Source of the DNA: Candidatus Cloacimonadota bacterium
GTDB lineage: Bacteria > Muiribacteriota > UBA6191
Length of the DNA stretch: 41,367 bases
Reading direction: 5' to 3'
NCBI GenBank assembly: GCA_002402105.1
Contig: NVVD01000011.1
Coordinates: 57,871-99,237, forward strand
The notes under the pieces were generated by a model that saw only the letters and a list, made by a program, of their open reading frames with translations, did no database searches and had not been told where the DNA came from. A program made the translations under genes and the position numbers. This document shows, piece by piece, positions 40,382 through 41,367 of the stretch. Position 1 is the stretch's first letter. Each line of letters starts with the position of its first letter.

Positions 40382-41367
40382 ATGATTCAAGTTTTTCTAT
40401 TTATCCTCTTATTTACAAGTAGTTTCTCTCAAAGTGATGCCCTTTTACAGGCTTTATTAGAAAGAAATGGAGATGTTTATTTATTAATTTCTGATGGTAC
40501 AGACGGAAGCATGCATCATTTTATTCGCTCTCAAAATTATAAACACGAAAAACTCATTACAAGTGGCCCTCTTCAATCTGAACTACCTAATTATGTAAAT
40601 TTTTCTGTTGATAAGTTTGGACATATTAAATTATTTAGAACTTTTGATCGTGATGGTGTCGTATCTATTTTAAGTCTTAAAGGACGAATGCACCCTAGAG
40701 AAACTTCAAATATCGGTACAGTACCCTCTGGTACAAACCCTGTTAATTTGATTACAGTACAAAATTTTATCTCGACTGCCGCTGGATGGAGATATGTTAT
40801 TTCTGCAAATGGTGATGAAGGATGGATGAAAGTCTATAACGGAATATCAGATGATCTTACAGCAAAAAAACAAGGTATAGGCTCTCCTGTTACCAATACT
40901 AATACTGATGATTTCTCTGGTGGATTTATATTAACAGAAATAGGTGGTGTCTTAAATACAGGTGATACAGTGTTACCTCCTCATTACAAAACATACCCTA
41001 CAGCATTTGCATTACCTTATCATGGTGGTTTTTGGTCAGTATCTAGTCGGGTAAATTATATGGTTGAAGCTAGTGGCACTGTACCATTTGCATCTGCAGG
41101 CCCACCATTTACCCCTGATCCAATTAACGATTGGGGTTGTATCCAATTACCCTATCAAGGAGCCAATACAGACCATGTACTATGGAATAGAGGTGCACCT
41201 GGAAATGCCAAAGCATTTAAATTAAGCCCTCCTCTTGGAGCTTTATTTATTGTTGCTCATTGTGGTAATGGCTACCATAATTACGGGGCAATGAGAGCTG
41301 CTACTATTATCACAGATGTAACTAAATCAGTAAAAGTATTAACAGCAGATAGTTTTTTATCTGCTAA
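40382..41367 (+). CDS. Exported protein of unknown function (3' end outside window)
   Basis: At least 328 codons are open to the right edge. A GGAGATAT ribosome-binding site precedes the ATG, and a signal peptide is clear (MIQVFLFILLFTSSFSQS). The mature part is beta-rich, with glycines and aromatics: NGDVYLLISDGTDGSMHHF, GWRYVISANGDEGWMKVYNG, PYHGGFWSVSSRVNYMVEAS, WGCIQLPYQG and IVAHCGNGYHNYGAM. The NGD and DGTDG turns suggest a carbohydrate- or metal-binding beta-sandwich, but I recognise no family. It lies 14 bases after the preceding exported-protein gene, in the same transcript. Confidence 0.7.
   Translation, partial: MIQVFLFILLFTSSFSQSDALLQALLERNGDVYLLISDGTDGSMHHFIRSQNYKHEKLITSGPLQSELPNYVNFSVDKFGHIKLFRTFDRDGVVSILSLKGRMHPRETSNIGTVPSGTNPVNLITVQNFISTAAGWRYVISANGDEGWMKVYNGISDDLTAKKQGIGSPVTNTNTDDFSGGFILTEIGGVLNTGDTVLPPHYKTYPTAFALPYHGGFWSVSSRVNYMVEASGTVPFASAGPPFTPDPINDWGCIQLPYQGANTDHVLWNRGAPGNAKAFKLSPPLGALFIVAHCGNGYHNYGAMRAATIITDVTKSVKVLTADSFLSA

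Noticed and set aside
1-41367. tRNA, rRNA, CRISPR array, IS element with transposase
   Set aside because: None seen on either strand; the direct repeats in the first 21 kb are in-frame protein repeats, not spacer-separated repeats.

Overview
The window is AT-rich (roughly one third G+C by eye) and comes from a Gram-negative bacterium: it encodes a TolC-type outer-membrane channel, a periplasmic adaptor, a Tat-exported periplasmic nitrate reductase and a periplasmic multiheme cytochrome c. The gene types (a giant LEPR-type protein, Nap genes, BrnT/BrnA remnants, a prokaryotic SpeD) fit a proteobacterium, most likely gammaproteobacterial and perhaps living at low oxygen. Nothing here fixes the genus.

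Bases 1-21422 (minus strand) are one uninterrupted reading frame whose 3' end lies outside the window: at least 7140 codons. The protein starts with a basic leader and an LEPRVLLSADP signature. An autotransporter-like strand segment and an NHL-type beta-propeller follow, and then about 25 divergent copies of a beta-rich unit of about 155 residues. Within the array there is a 3.46-kb super-repeat, an inserted domain present twice, three EF-hand-like calcium loops and a differently built central section. It looks like a giant secreted surface protein or adhesin.

Bases 21677-26746 (minus strand) are a tight four-gene operon directly upstream: a small exported protein, a short SecA-like ATPase, a TolC-like outer-membrane factor and a small HlyD/RND-type adaptor. 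No ABC transporter gene is present. The simplest reading is a dedicated, non-standard export machine for the giant protein, powered by a SecA-like motor that lacks most of the C-terminal third of ordinary SecA. This is the most interesting part of the window.

Bases 26846-28727 are decayed accessory DNA: a DUF4143-type AAA ATPase broken by a frameshift in a run of eight G/C, a CopG/BrnA-type antitoxin with a premature stop, and the C-terminal half of a BrnT-type toxin.

Bases 28801-37336 are a respiratory nitrate-reduction cluster. A four-heme cytochrome c, NapA, NapG, NapH, a membrane-anchored exported protein and a large NapH-like polyferredoxin lie on the minus strand. A NapG-like ferredoxin is transcribed divergently. 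NapB, NapC and NapD are not in the window. The tandem four-heme cytochrome and the two membrane iron-sulfur proteins probably carry electrons from quinol to NapA.

Bases 37326-38790 (minus strand) are a three-gene unit: SpeD, a DUF952 protein and an alpha/beta hydrolase. Bases 38940-41367 (plus strand) hold two adjacent genes for exported proteins of unknown function, the second cut by the window edge.
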